Shown piece by piece: positions 30,833 to 39,768 of a stretch of DNA of 64,000 nucleotides. How positions within the stretch are numbered: position 1 is the first letter of the stretch; every line of letters begins with the position of its first letter. The DNA comes from Actinospineispora eucalypti. Its GTDB lineage: Bacteria; Actinomycetota; Actinomycetes; Mycobacteriales; Pseudonocardiaceae. The stretch is from assembly GCA_014208095.1 (NCBI GenBank), contig JACHMT010000001.1, positions 744,001-808,000 on the forward strand, written 5' to 3'. The position numbers were made by a program, and so were the translations under genes. The notes under the pieces were generated by a model. It was given only the letters and a program-made list of their open reading frames with translations, searched no databases and was not told the origin of the DNA.

Positions 30833-33800
30833 ATGAGTACCCGCGTGGTGCGCCGCGCGCCCCGCCGGCCGGCGCCCCGGTTGCCCGGCGGCGAGCTGCC
30901 GATGGAGCCGCCGCCGGAGCCGGCCAAGCCGGTGCCGGCCGGGCTCGGTCAGAAGCTGATGCCGGCGTTGATGATCCTCGGCTCGGTCGGGTTCATCGTG
31001 GTGATGGGCATGCAGAACCCGTCCAGCCCGACGTCCTGGGTGTTCGGCGGGATCTTCGCGCTGTCCACCATCGGCATGATGGCCGGCGGCATGGGCCGGG
31101 GCGGCAGCCAGCGGGCGGAGACCGACGAGAACCGCCGTGACTACCTGCGCTACCTGGCCCAGGTGCGGCGCCGGATCCGGGAGGTGGCCGCGCGCCAGCG
31201 GGCGTCGCTGGAGTGGACCCACCCGGACCCGGCGGCGCTGCTCGGCCTGCTCCAGTCGGACCGGCTGTGGGAGCGCCGGGACACCGATCCCGACTTCGCC
31301 CAGCTGCGGGTCGGCCGGGGGCGGCAGCGGCTGGCTACCCGGCTGGTGGCGCCGCAGACCGGGCCGCTGGACGAGCTGGAGCCGGTGTGCGCCTGGGCGT
31401 TGCGCCGGTTGCTGCGGGCGCACGCCGTGGTGCCGGACCTGCCGGTGGCGGTGGCCTTCGGCGCGCTGCGCCGGGTCAGCCTGCACCCGCTGGCCGGTCC
31501 GCACGGCCGGGCCCCGGCGCTGGAACTGGCCCGGGCGGTCCTGGCGCAGTACACGGTGTGGCACAGCCCGGCGAACGCGCTGGTCGCGGTGATCGCCTCG
31601 CCGGCCGCGATGCCCCACTGGGACTGGGTGAAGTGGCTGCCGCACGCGCAGCACCCGGCGCTCACCGACCAGATCGGCGCGCTGCGCATGGTCAGCTCGG
31701 CGCCGGGCGACGTGCTGGACTGGCTGACCGCGATCCCGGGCGGCGGGACGGAGGGGGCGGCGCGGCTGCTGGTCGTGGTGGACGGCGTGGACGTGCGGCG
31801 GGCTGGCGCGCAGTGGCTGGACCGCCCGGAGGTCACCGTGTTGCGCGTCGCCGAGCTGCCCACCTCGCCCACCACCGCCACCGAGGGCGTGCCGGCCGGC
31901 GGGGAACGCGGCGAGCTGGCGCTGCTGGTGGACGCCGAACGGCTGGGCGCCGGCGTGCAGACCGGGCGAGGACCGGTGGATACCCGGTGGATCGGCCGGC
32001 CGGACGGCCTGGGCCTGGCCGAGGCGAGCGTGCTGGCCCGCCGGATGGCCCGGTTCCGCGCCCCTCGGGAGAGCGAGCCGGACACCGGCCGCCCGCTGCG
32101 CGGCACCGTCGGCCTGCCCGAGCTGCTGGGCATCGACGACCCGGCGACGGTGGCGCTGGCCCGGGCGCGCTGGCGGGATTCGCCGGTGGACCGGCTGCGC
32201 GTGCCGATCGGCATCGGCGAGCACGGCGAACCGGTGCTGCTGGACATCAAGGAGTCCGCGCAGGGCGGGTCCGGGCCGCACGGGCTGTGCATCGGCGCCA
32301 CCGGCTCCGGCAAGTCGGAGCTGCTGCGCACGCTGCTGCTCGGGCTGGTCGCCACCCACCCCTCGGACGAGCTGAACCTGGTGCTGATCGACTTCAAGGG
32401 CGGCGCGACCTTTCTCGGCATGGCCGGGCTGCCGCACGTCTCCGCCGTGATCACCAACCTGGCCGACGAGCTCTCCCTGGTGGACCGGATGGCCGACGCG
32501 CTGGCCGGGGAGATCAACCGCCGGCAGGAGCTGCTGCGCAAGGCGGGCAACTTCGCCAGCGTGGCCGACTACGAGCGGCACCGCCGCACCGCCCCTCGGA
32601 CCGGCGCCGGGCTGCCGCCGCTGCCGGCGCTGTTCATCGTGGTGGACGAGTTCTCCGAGATGCTGGCCCAGCGGCCCGAGCTGGTGGACCTGATGGTGAC
32701 CATCGGCCGGCTGGGCCGCTCGCTGCAGATGCACCTGTTGCTGGCCTCGCAGCGGCTGGACGAGGGCCGGTTGCGCGGGCTGGAGTCGCACCTGTCCTAC
32801 CGGATCGGGCTGCGCACGTTCTCCCCGGCGGAGTCGCGCGCGGTGCTGGGCGTGCCCGACGCGTACAACCTGCCGCCCATGCCGGGCTCCGGCTACCTGG
32901 CGCTGGGCACCGACGAGCTGGTCCGGTTCCGCGCCGCCTACGTCTCCGGGCCGCGCGCGGCGACCGCCGGGCCGGCCTCGGTGGCCGGTGCGCCCCGCCG
33001 GCCGGTGGCGTTCAGCTCGACCCGGGTGGGGCCGGACCCGCGCGAGCGGGATTCCGAACCGACCCTGGTGTTCGACGGCGCGCTGGTTCTGGCGGACGGG
33101 TCGCCGGGCACGGGGGCGTTCCCGGTGTCCAGCGGGCCGGCGAACGCGCCGAACGCGCCCAGCGTCATGGACGAAATGGTGACCGCCCTGATCGGCCAGG
33201 GGCCGCCGGCGCACCCGGTCTGGCTGCCGCCGCTGGAGGAGCCGCCCGCGCTGGACACCCTGCTGCCCGCGCTGGGCCGGGGCCCGCGAGGGCTGGGCAC
33301 CCAGGCGCCGGGCGAGCTGCGGCTGGCGCTGGGCCTGATCGACCGGCCGTTCCACCAGCGCTGGGACCCGCTGTGGGTGGACCTCTCCGGGGCGGCCGGG
33401 CACGGCGTGGTGGTCGGCGCGCCGCAGTCCGGAAAGTCCACCGTGCTGCGCACCCTGATGCTCGGCCTGGCGCTGAGCCACACGCCGCGCGAGCTGTCCA
33501 TGTACGCGCTGGACTTCGGCGGGGGCATGCTGGCCGCGCTGTCCGGGCTGCCGCACTGCGGCGGGGTGGCGGACCGCCAGCAGCCGGACCAGGTGCGCCG
33601 CACGGTCGCCGAGCTGACCGCGCTGCTGGCCGACCGGGAGCGCTCCTTCCGGGCCGCCGGCATCGACTCGGCGGCCGAGTTCCGCCGCCGGAAGGCGCGC
33701 GGGGAGTTCGCCGATCCGCACGGCGACGTGCTGCTGGTGGTCGACGGGTACCTCACGCTGCGTAGCGAGTACGAGGAACTGGAGCAGCAGCTGCTGCCGC

Positions 33801-34903
33801 TGGCCACCCGGGGGCTGTCCTACGGCATCCACCTGGTGGTGTCCGCGAACCGGTGGACCGAGCTGCGCCCCGCGCTGAAGGATCTCCTGGGAACCCGGGT
33901 CGAACTGCGCCTGGGTGATCCGTCCGACTCGGATTTCGACCGGCGGCGTGCGGCGTCGGTGCCGGCGAAGCCCGGCCACGGGCTGACGGCCGACGGCGCC
34001 CAGTGCGTCATAGCCCGGCCCATGATCGACACACTGGGTGACGATCTCGCAGCCACCGTGGCCGCCCTCGCCGACGCCTGGGAGGAGCCGCCGGTGCCCT
34101 CCGTGCGGCTGCTGCCGGACCGGATCGACTACTCGGAGGTGCTCGCCCTCGCCGGGTCCGGGTCCCCGCACGTGCTGCCGATCGGGGTGGACGAGGCGCG
34201 GCTGGAGCCGGTACTGCTGGACTTCGACGCCGACCCGCACCTGATCTGCCTGGCCGACGACGAGTCCGGCAAGACCAACCTGCTGCGCGTGCTGGCCGGC
34301 GGCGTGGTTCGCGGGCTGGACCCGGAACGGGCGCGGATCGTGCTGGTGGACTACCGGCGCACGCTGCTCGGCCAGGTCCCGGACAGCCACCTGATTGGTT
34401 ACGCCAGCGGCGCCAAGGTGGCCGCCGAGGTGGTCCGGGACATCGCCGACTCGCTGCGCCGGCGTTTGCCCGGCCCGGACGTGACCCCGGCGCGGCTGCG
34501 GGACCGGTCCTGGTGGTCCGGCCCGGAGCTGTACCTGTTGGTGGACGACTACGACCTGGTTGCCGGGGCCGGCGCCGGGGCGGCCGGTTCGGCCAACCCG
34601 CTGTTGCCGCTGATGGAGTTCCTGCCCCAGGCCAAGGACGTCGGCCTGCACCTGGTGCTGGCCCGGCGCTGCGGCGGGGTCGGCCGGGCGATGTTCGAGC
34701 CGGTGTTCAGCCGGCTGCGGGAGCTGGCCACGCCGGGGCTGATGATGAGCGGCCCGCCCGACGAGGGGCCGATCCTGGACGGGCTCCGCCCGGAGCCGCT
34801 GCCGCCGGGGCGGGGCGTGCTGGTCGGCCGCCGGTATGGCAAGCGGCGCATGCAGGTGGCCTGGTACGAACCGGATCTGGAAGGCCCGGGTGACGGCGGG
34901 TGA
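30833..34903 (+). CDS. eccC: ESX-4 motor ATPase EccC
   Basis: 1356 residues from ATG (MSTRVVRRAPRRPAPRLPGG) with CGGGAGG upstream; the open frame extends far upstream antisense to eccD but that is not coding. Two membrane helices lie near residues 44-85. Three FtsK/SpoIIIE-type ATPase domains follow, with Walker A at about 488 (GATGSGKSELL), 862 (GAPQSGKSTVL) and 1141 (DDESGKTNLL). Domain 1 has LVLIDFKGG and VVDEFSE. Domains 2 and 3 have VVDGY and VDDYD in place of a DE Walker B, as expected from the known active first domain and substrate-binding later domains. It recognises WXG100 substrates. Confidence 0.95.
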   Translation: MSTRVVRRAPRRPAPRLPGGELPMEPPPEPAKPVPAGLGQKLMPALMILGSVGFIVVMGMQNPSSPTSWVFGGIFALSTIGMMAGGMGRGGSQRAETDENRRDYLRYLAQVRRRIREVAARQRASLEWTHPDPAALLGLLQSDRLWERRDTDPDFAQLRVGRGRQRLATRLVAPQTGPLDELEPVCAWALRRLLRAHAVVPDLPVAVAFGALRRVSLHPLAGPHGRAPALELARAVLAQYTVWHSPANALVAVIASPAAMPHWDWVKWLPHAQHPALTDQIGALRMVSSAPGDVLDWLTAIPGGGTEGAARLLVVVDGVDVRRAGAQWLDRPEVTVLRVAELPTSPTTATEGVPAGGERGELALLVDAERLGAGVQTGRGPVDTRWIGRPDGLGLAEASVLARRMARFRAPRESEPDTGRPLRGTVGLPELLGIDDPATVALARARWRDSPVDRLRVPIGIGEHGEPVLLDIKESAQGGSGPHGLCIGATGSGKSELLRTLLLGLVATHPSDELNLVLIDFKGGATFLGMAGLPHVSAVITNLADELSLVDRMADALAGEINRRQELLRKAGNFASVADYERHRRTAPRTGAGLPPLPALFIVVDEFSEMLAQRPELVDLMVTIGRLGRSLQMHLLLASQRLDEGRLRGLESHLSYRIGLRTFSPAESRAVLGVPDAYNLPPMPGSGYLALGTDELVRFRAAYVSGPRAATAGPASVAGAPRRPVAFSSTRVGPDPRERDSEPTLVFDGALVLADGSPGTGAFPVSSGPANAPNAPSVMDEMVTALIGQGPPAHPVWLPPLEEPPALDTLLPALGRGPRGLGTQAPGELRLALGLIDRPFHQRWDPLWVDLSGAAGHGVVVGAPQSGKSTVLRTLMLGLALSHTPRELSMYALDFGGGMLAALSGLPHCGGVADRQQPDQVRRTVAELTALLADRERSFRAAGIDSAAEFRRRKARGEFADPHGDVLLVVDGYLTLRSEYEELEQQLLPLATRGLSYGIHLVVSANRWTELRPALKDLLGTRVELRLGDPSDSDFDRRRAASVPAKPGHGLTADGAQCVIARPMIDTLGDDLAATVAALADAWEEPPVPSVRLLPDRIDYSEVLALAGSGSPHVLPIGVDEARLEPVLLDFDADPHLICLADDESGKTNLLRVLAGGVVRGLDPERARIVLVDYRRTLLGQVPDSHLIGYASGAKVAAEVVRDIADSLRRRLPGPDVTPARLRDRSWWSGPELYLLVDDYDLVAGAGAGAAGSANPLLPLMEFLPQAKDVGLHLVLARRCGGVGRAMFEPVFSRLRELATPGLMMSGPPDEGPILDGLRPEPLPPGRGVLVGRRYGKRRMQVAWYEPDLEGPGDGG

Positions 34904-35493
34904 CCCTCGGCGCCGGGCTGATTCCGCCGCAATCCCGGGCGCGCGGGGAATGGGTCACGCCGGCCCGGGCGGGGTTGGCGGCCGCGTTGGTCACCGCCGC
35001 CGTGCTCTGGTTCGCGGACGTCGCCGTGCCCGAGCCGGTGGCGGGTGACCTGCTCGCCCAGTACGGCTACGCCGCGCGGCTGCCCGAGGGCTGGGCGCAC
35101 ACCGGCGGCGAGCCGTCGGCGCGGCGGGTGGTGCTCACCCCGGTGGCGGCGCCGCGCGGCGTGGAACTGATCGCGCTGGAACGCCGACCGCTGGGCTACG
35201 ACGCGCGGGCCGAGCCGGCCCGGGCGGAACGGGAGCTGGTGGACCGGTACCACCGGGCGATACGGGACGGGGCGGTCCTGGACCGGCTGGACCCGCGCGC
35301 CCGGTTCGCCGGCCGGGCGGCGATCAGCTACCGCCAGCTCCTGCCGGGGCTCGGCGCGGAGGTGGACTGGTACGTGGTGTTCGACCGGGACAACCAGCTT
35401 TCCGTCGGCTGCCAGCACACGCCGCCGGGCGCCGGACCGGTGCGCGAGGCCTGCGCCCGGGTGGTCGCCACGGTCCGCCCGCTGCCCGGCTGA
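34900..35493 (+). CDS. Type VII secretion-associated protein (Rv3446c-like)
   Basis: 197 residues, GTG overlapping the eccC stop by 4 nt. One N-terminal membrane helix (about residues 23-43), then a soluble domain with AARLPEGWAHTGG, LIALERRP and ISYRQLLPGLGAEVDWYVVFD. Position between eccC and the two esx genes matches Rv3446c of M. tuberculosis ESX-4, and the C-terminal part resembles the type VII secretion-associated family named after that gene. The role in secretion is not established. Confidence 0.75.
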   Translation: MTLGAGLIPPQSRARGEWVTPARAGLAAALVTAAVLWFADVAVPEPVAGDLLAQYGYAARLPEGWAHTGGEPSARRVVLTPVAAPRGVELIALERRPLGYDARAEPARAERELVDRYHRAIRDGAVLDRLDPRARFAGRAAISYRQLLPGLGAEVDWYVVFDRDNQLSVGCQHTPPGAGPVREACARVVATVRPLPG

Positions 35494-35654
35494 GGCCGCT
35501 ATGGCTCTGCGTGGAGATACGCAACACCCACCGGTGTTCGCAATCGCACACGAAACCGGTCGTTCGGCCGTGCCGGGAAGGGGCCGGCTGCCAGCGTGAC
35601 GGGCACCAGCACCGGCCGCCCGGCCGGTGCCGCGGCGAGAGGCAGTGATCGAGG

Positions 35655-35966
35655 ATGGCAGGCAGGTACGGGACCACGACCGAGGAGATGCAGCGCGCCG
35701 CGCAGCATGTCCTCCAGGTGAACGAGCAGGTGCAGGGCCGCCTCGCCGGCCTGAGGGGCCAGCTGGAGCCGCTGGCCGGTGCCTGGCGCGGCGAGGCGGC
35801 CACCGCGTTCCAGCAGCTGATGATCCGCTGGGACACCGACGCGCGGAACCTCAACGAGGCGCTGCGCGGCATCGGCGAGGCGATCTCCGGCTCCGGGCGC
35901 AACTACCAGCAGGCTGAAGAGGCGCACACCCAGTCCATGTCGCAGATCCGCTCCGCGCTCGGCTGA
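35655..35966 (+). CDS. esxU: WXG100 protein, EsxU-like
   Basis: 103 residues. Helical hairpin with the WxG turn in LAGAWRGEAATAFQ and a C-terminal YxxxE secretion signal (YQQAEEAH). Pairs with the next gene as a heterodimer exported by ESX-4 and recognised by EccC. ATG preceded by a weak GAGG. Named by position (Rv3445c equivalent); similarity among ESX proteins alone would not decide the name. Confidence 0.87.
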   Translation: MAGRYGTTTEEMQRAAQHVLQVNEQVQGRLAGLRGQLEPLAGAWRGEAATAFQQLMIRWDTDARNLNEALRGIGEAISGSGRNYQQAEEAHTQSMSQIRSALG

Positions 35967-36002
35967 GCCGCGCGACCACCGACCAGAGTTCGAGGAGAGC
36001 AG

Positions 36003-36290
36003 ATGCCCGAGATCTTGGTGACCTTTGGTGAGATCGGTAACGCCCAGCAGAGCGTGGTGACCACCGCGCAGCAGATGAACCAGCAGCTGGAGGACCTCAA
36101 GCGGTTCCTGCAGCCGATGGTGGCCACCTGGACCGGCGCGGCGGCCGAGCAGTACCAGGCCCAGCAGCGCAAATGGGACACGGCGGCCGCCGACCTGAAC
36201 CAGGTGCTCTCCCAGATCGGGGTGGCCCTGGGGCACGCGAACGAGCAGTACCAGCGGGTCGAGCAGGCCAACGCGGCCCGGTGGACCTGA
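36003..36290 (+). CDS. esxT: WXG100 protein, EsxT-like
   Basis: 95 residues. WxG turn in VATWTGAAAEQYQ; helices on either side, Gln/Ala-rich, no clear YxxxD/E near the end (YQRVE is close to it). GAGGAGA precedes the ATG. Likely heterodimer partner of the preceding WXG100 protein and last gene of the ESX-4 operon. Named by position next to rplM, as in Rv3444c. Confidence 0.87.
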   Translation: MPEILVTFGEIGNAQQSVVTTAQQMNQQLEDLKRFLQPMVATWTGAAAEQYQAQQRKWDTAAADLNQVLSQIGVALGHANEQYQRVEQANAARWT

Positions 36291-36342
36291 GTGACGTGGG
36301 GCGGTTGCGGGGCCCTCGTTGCGGGCCCTGCACCCACCCGTT

Positions 36343-36372
36343 TTGACCCTGCCGGAACGCGACGCGTATCCT
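36343..36372 (+). promoter_or_regulatory. Candidate promoter of rplM-rpsI
   Basis: TTGACC (36343-36348) and TATCCT (36367-36372) are separated by 18 nt, a good match to the housekeeping sigma consensus, about 98 nt upstream of the rplM start. It lies in the 179-nt gap after esxT, where no gene is seen. Confidence 0.6.
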
Positions 36373-36469
36373 CGGAGGTCGTTGTGCCGAGGACGTTCGG
36401 TTGGACTCGTGGTCGAGCTGGTCCGGGCACCCCAAAGCTCCCGCTGGTAAGAGACGACGAGGTAGGTCC

Positions 36470-36913
36470 GTGCGCACGTTCAGTCCGAAGCCCGCCGAGG
36501 TCGACCGGGCCTGGCATGTCATCGACGCGACCGACGTCGTGCTCGGCCGGCTGGCCACCCACGCCGCCACCCTGCTGCGCGGCAAGCACAAGCCGATCTT
36601 CGCCCCGCACGTGGACACCGGTGACTTCGTGGTCATCGTGAACGCGGAGAAGGTGGCCGTCTCGGGCAACAAGCGCGAGGACAAGTTCGTCTACAAGCAC
36701 AGCGGCTACCCGGGCGGCCTGCGCCAGCGCTCGGTCGGCGAGATGCTGGACAAGCACCCCGACCGGCTGGTGGAGAAGGCGGTGAAGGGCATGCTGCCGA
36801 AGAACAAGCTGGGCCGGGCGATGGGCAAGAAGCTGAAGGTCTACGCCGGCCCGACGCACCCGCACAGCGCGCAGCAGCCCCAGCCCTTCGAGATCACGCA
36901 GGTCAGCCAGTGA
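36470..36913 (+). CDS. rplM: 50S ribosomal protein L13
   Basis: 147 residues, the standard length, from GTG ([20 protein letters not shown]); the longer frame upstream crosses the promoter region. L13 is an early 50S assembly protein. Conserved [18 protein letters not shown] and [24 protein letters not shown] overlap with rpsI. Confidence 0.97.
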   Translation: MRTFSPKPAEVDRAWHVIDATDVVLGRLATHAATLLRGKHKPIFAPHVDTGDFVVIVNAEKVAVSGNKREDKFVYKHSGYPGGLRQRSVGEMLDKHPDRLVEKAVKGMLPKNKLGRAMGKKLKVYAGPTHPHSAQQPQPFEITQVSQ

Positions 36914-37407
36914 GCGACGAGCAGAACGCAGAAGTGGAAGAGGCACAGCAGGTGAGCACCCCCGTCGAGGAGACGCCGGTCAGCGAGAAGGCGCCGGAGA
37001 AGGTCGCTGAGAAGGTCAGCGGCAAGCCGGTGCAGACCGTCGGCCGCCGCAAGGAGGCCGTGGTCCGCGTCCGGCTCGTCCCGGGCAACGGCAGCTTCCG
37101 GCTGAACGGCAAGGACCTGGCGACCTACTTCCCGAACAAGGTGCACCAGCAGCTGGTCAAGGACCCGCTGACCACCTTGGACAAGGCGGAGTCCTACGAC
37201 GTGCTGGCCAGCCTGCGCGGCGGCGGCATCTCCGGGCAGGCCGGCGCGCTGCGCCTGGCCATCGCCCGCGCGCTGATCGAGCTGGACAGCGAAGACCGCC
37301 CGGCGCTCAAGTCGGCCGGTTTCCTGACCCGGGACGCGCGGGTCAAGGAGCGCAAGAAGTACGGCCTGAAGAAGGCCCGCAAGGCCCCGCAGTACAGCAA
37401 GCGCTGA
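36910..37407 (+). CDS. rpsI: 30S ribosomal protein S9
   Basis: 165 residues, GTG start overlapping rplM. The first ~38 residues are an acidic Glu/Val/Pro extension not found in E. coli S9. The core begins [16 protein letters not shown]. The C-terminal [18 protein letters not shown] reaches P-site tRNA and ends with the conserved SKR. Confidence 0.97.
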   Translation: MSDEQNAEVEEAQQVSTPVEETPVSEKAPEKVAEKVSGKPVQTVGRRKEAVVRVRLVPGNGSFRLNGKDLATYFPNKVHQQLVKDPLTTLDKAESYDVLASLRGGGISGQAGALRLAIARALIELDSEDRPALKSAGFLTRDARVKERKKYGLKKARKAPQYSKR

Positions 37408-37414
37408 TCGGCCG

Positions 37415-38764
37415 ATGGGCCGGCTGTTCGGTACAGACGGCGTCCGGGGCCTGGCCAACGTCGAGCTGACTCCCGAGTTGGCGCTGTCCGTCGCATCGGC
37501 GGCGGCGCAGGTACTCGCGGAGAAGGACCGGTCGCACCGACCGGTCGCCGTGGTCGGCCGGGATCCCAGGGCCAGCGGGGAGATGCTCGAGGCGGCGGTT
37601 GCCGCCGGGCTCGCCTCGGCCGGGGCGGACGTGCTGTGCGCCGGGGTGTTGCCCACCCCGGCGGTGGCGCACCTGGTCGCGGATCTGGGCGCCGACCTGG
37701 GCGTGATGATCTCCGCGTCGCACAACCCGATGCCGGACAACGGCGTGAAGCTGTTCGCCGAGGGCGGGCACAAGCTGCCGGACGCGGTCGAGGACGCCGT
37801 CGAGGCGCGCCTGGACGCGCCGCGTACCCGTCCCACCGGCGCCGAGGTCGGCCGCGTGCGGGAGCTGAAGGACGCCGGCGAGCGTTATCTTCGTCACCTT
37901 CTGGTGGCCGGCCTGCACGGCTCCCCGGTGGCCTCGCTGGCCGGGCTGCGCGTGGTGGTGGACTGCGCGAACGGCGCCGCGTCCACGCTGGCCCCCGAGG
38001 CGTACCGGCGGGCCGGCGCCGAAGTGATCGCCATCAACGCCGAGCCGGACGGGCTGAACATCAACGAGGGGTGCGGGTCCACGCACCTGGACGTGGTCGC
38101 CGGCGCCGTGCGCACGCACGGCGCCGACCTGGGCATCGCCCACGACGGTGACGCCGACCGCTGCCTGGCGGTGGACGCCTCCGGCGCACCAGTGGACGGC
38201 GACCAGATCATGGCGGTGCTCGCGCTGGCCCTGCGGGAGAGCGGGGAGCTGCGGGCGGACACGCTGGTGGCCACGGTGATGAGCAACCTGGGCCTGCACC
38301 TGGCGATGAACCAGGCCGGCATCACGGTGCGAACCACGGCGGTGGGCGACCGGTACGTGCTGGCCGAGCTGCGCGCCGGCGGCTACACGCTGGGGGGCGA
38401 GCAGTCCGGGCACGTGGTGCTGCCCGGCCACGCCACCACCGGTGACGGCCTGCTCACCGCGCTGCGGCTGATGGCCCGGATGGCGTCCACCGGTCGCGGG
38501 CTGGCCGAGCTGGCCGGCGTGGTCGAGGTGCTGCCGCAGGTGCTGCACAACGTGCGGGTCGCCGACAAGGCCGCCGTCGCCGACGCGCCCGAGGTACGTG
38601 AAGCGGTCGCCAAGGCCGAGGCCGAGCTGGGTGACCACGGCCGCGTCCTGCTCCGCCCCTCCGGCACCGAACAACTGGTCCGCGTCATGGTCGAAGCCCC
38701 CACGAGTGAGGAAGCCGACCGAGTGGCCACCGCGTTGGCCGCGGTAGTCGCATCCACCCCCTGA
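37415..38764 (+). CDS. glmM: Phosphoglucosamine mutase
   Basis: 449 residues. Converts glucosamine-6-P to glucosamine-1-P for UDP-GlcNAc and peptidoglycan. Begins [20 protein letters not shown]. Active phosphoserine loop [13 protein letters not shown], metal loop DGDADRC, sugar-binding GEQSGH and phosphate-binding [12 protein letters not shown]. Starts 7 nt after rpsI and probably shares its transcript. GlmS, the preceding enzyme of the pathway, is encoded 1 kb downstream. The repeat array begins on the base after the stop. Confidence 0.97.
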   Translation: MGRLFGTDGVRGLANVELTPELALSVASAAAQVLAEKDRSHRPVAVVGRDPRASGEMLEAAVAAGLASAGADVLCAGVLPTPAVAHLVADLGADLGVMISASHNPMPDNGVKLFAEGGHKLPDAVEDAVEARLDAPRTRPTGAEVGRVRELKDAGERYLRHLLVAGLHGSPVASLAGLRVVVDCANGAASTLAPEAYRRAGAEVIAINAEPDGLNINEGCGSTHLDVVAGAVRTHGADLGIAHDGDADRCLAVDASGAPVDGDQIMAVLALALRESGELRADTLVATVMSNLGLHLAMNQAGITVRTTAVGDRYVLAELRAGGYTLGGEQSGHVVLPGHATTGDGLLTALRLMARMASTGRGLAELAGVVEVLPQVLHNVRVADKAAVADAPEVREAVAKAEAELGDHGRVLLRPSGTEQLVRVMVEAPTSEEADRVATALAAVVASTP

Positions 38765-38854
38765 TCCAGTCACTCCGGCACACCGATTCAGTCACTCCGG
38801 CACACCGATTCAGTCACTTTGGCCTGCTGAAGTGACTGAATCAGCCTGCTGAAG
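38765..38854. repeat. 22-bp repeats between glmM and a convergent gene
   Basis: Three forward units (38765, 38787, 38809) of the 22-bp family start on the base after the glmM TGA, followed by inverted units. GATTCAGTCACTT (38807) and AAGTGACTGAATC (38830) make a perfect 13-bp stem with a 10-nt loop. The array fills the gap to the convergent hydrolase gene and could terminate both. Confidence 0.88.
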
Positions 38855-38868
38855 TGACTGAATCGGGG

Positions 38869-39708
38869 TTAGCGGGCCAGGAGGATTTCGGTGCGTTTGA
38901 GGTCGCCGTAGGCGACCTCGTCCAGCTTGCCGTCTCCGGTGAAGACGCGGAGCAGGAAGGCGGTCAGGAGGGCGCGGGAGAGGCGTGCGGTGCCGGTGTG
39001 CGGCTTGCCGGCGAGCAGCGTGTCGAACCAGTTCCGCCCGGACAGGAAGCCGAGGTGGTTGGCCTTGGGCAGGTTGCGCAGCAGCACCGGCCCGGCCCAC
39101 TCGGTGGCCACCGGTTCCGCGTTCCCGGGCAGCGGGCTGACCTGGTCCTTGCCCGCCGCGAGGTGCAGCGCGGGCGCGTGCACCCGTTCGGCGGCCGCGA
39201 TCGCCGAGGGGTAGGTCTCGGAGAGCGCCAGCGTGGCCACCGCCGCCACCGGCTCGCCGAGTGACTCCCGGTCGGCCGCCGCGAGCACCGCGCAGCCGCC
39301 GCCCATGCCGTGCCCGGCCAGGGCCAGCCGGGTCGGGTCCACACTGATCCTGCCCTCGCCCAGCCGGACGTTGGCGCACACCTCGAGCGTGGTGCGCAGG
39401 TCGGCGCTGAACCGGGCGTGGCTGGGCACCGGGCCTCGGAACGTGCCGGGCGCGGCCGCCACGATGCCCCAGGAAGCCAGGTGGCGCAGCAACGGCAGGT
39501 ACCGCTGGGGGGTCTGCATCCAGTCGTGGCCGAACGCCACCGCCGGCCGGCCCAGCCCGGTCGCCGGGGTGTAGAGCACGCCGGGCAGCCCGACCAGCCC
39601 CAGGTCACCGCGCAGCACCGGGTGCGGGCCGTCGCCGCCCAGCGCGGCGATTGCCTTCTTGGCCGATCCAGGCAGGTCCGGCGCCTTCGGTGCTCGGGTA
39701 CGAACCAC
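38869..39708 (-). CDS. Alpha/beta-hydrolase fold protein lacking the nucleophile Ser
   Basis: 279 residues, resembling dienelactone-hydrolase/chlorophyllase-type proteins. Fold signs: VAFGHDW (oxyanion region), LALAGHGMGGGC at the nucleophile elbow, LHLAAGKDQVSP (acid Asp) and LPKANHLGFL (His). The elbow should be GHSMGG; residue 134 is Gly, so the catalytic Ser is missing while Asp and His are kept. It may be non-hydrolytic or use another mechanism. Convergent with glmM and divergent from glmS. Confidence 0.75.
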   Translation of the reverse strand: MVRTRAPKAPDLPGSAKKAIAALGGDGPHPVLRGDLGLVGLPGVLYTPATGLGRPAVAFGHDWMQTPQRYLPLLRHLASWGIVAAAPGTFRGPVPSHARFSADLRTTLEVCANVRLGEGRISVDPTRLALAGHGMGGGCAVLAAADRESLGEPVAAVATLALSETYPSAIAAAERVHAPALHLAAGKDQVSPLPGNAEPVATEWAGPVLLRNLPKANHLGFLSGRNWFDTLLAGKPHTGTARLSRALLTAFLLRVFTGDGKLDEVAYGDLKRTEILLAR

Positions 39709-39768
39709 GGCCCAGACGCTATCCCATCAGGACGAGGCGCCCATTTGCCCCTCGTTAGAGTGGGGCGC

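Noticed and set aside
30767..34651. A 1294-codon antisense frame over eccC
   Set aside because: Composition (His/Gln/Arg/Val/Gly) is typical of a shadow of GC-rich coding sequence; no family motifs.
38765..38854. Array after glmM considered as a single intrinsic terminator only
   Set aside because: A terminator role is possible, but exact 22-bp periodicity and shared sequence with four other loci need the repeat-family explanation.
39709..39768. glmS ribozyme upstream of glmS
   Set aside because: Only 60 nt separate it from the divergent gene and no ribozyme core is apparent; the class is known mainly from Firmicutes.
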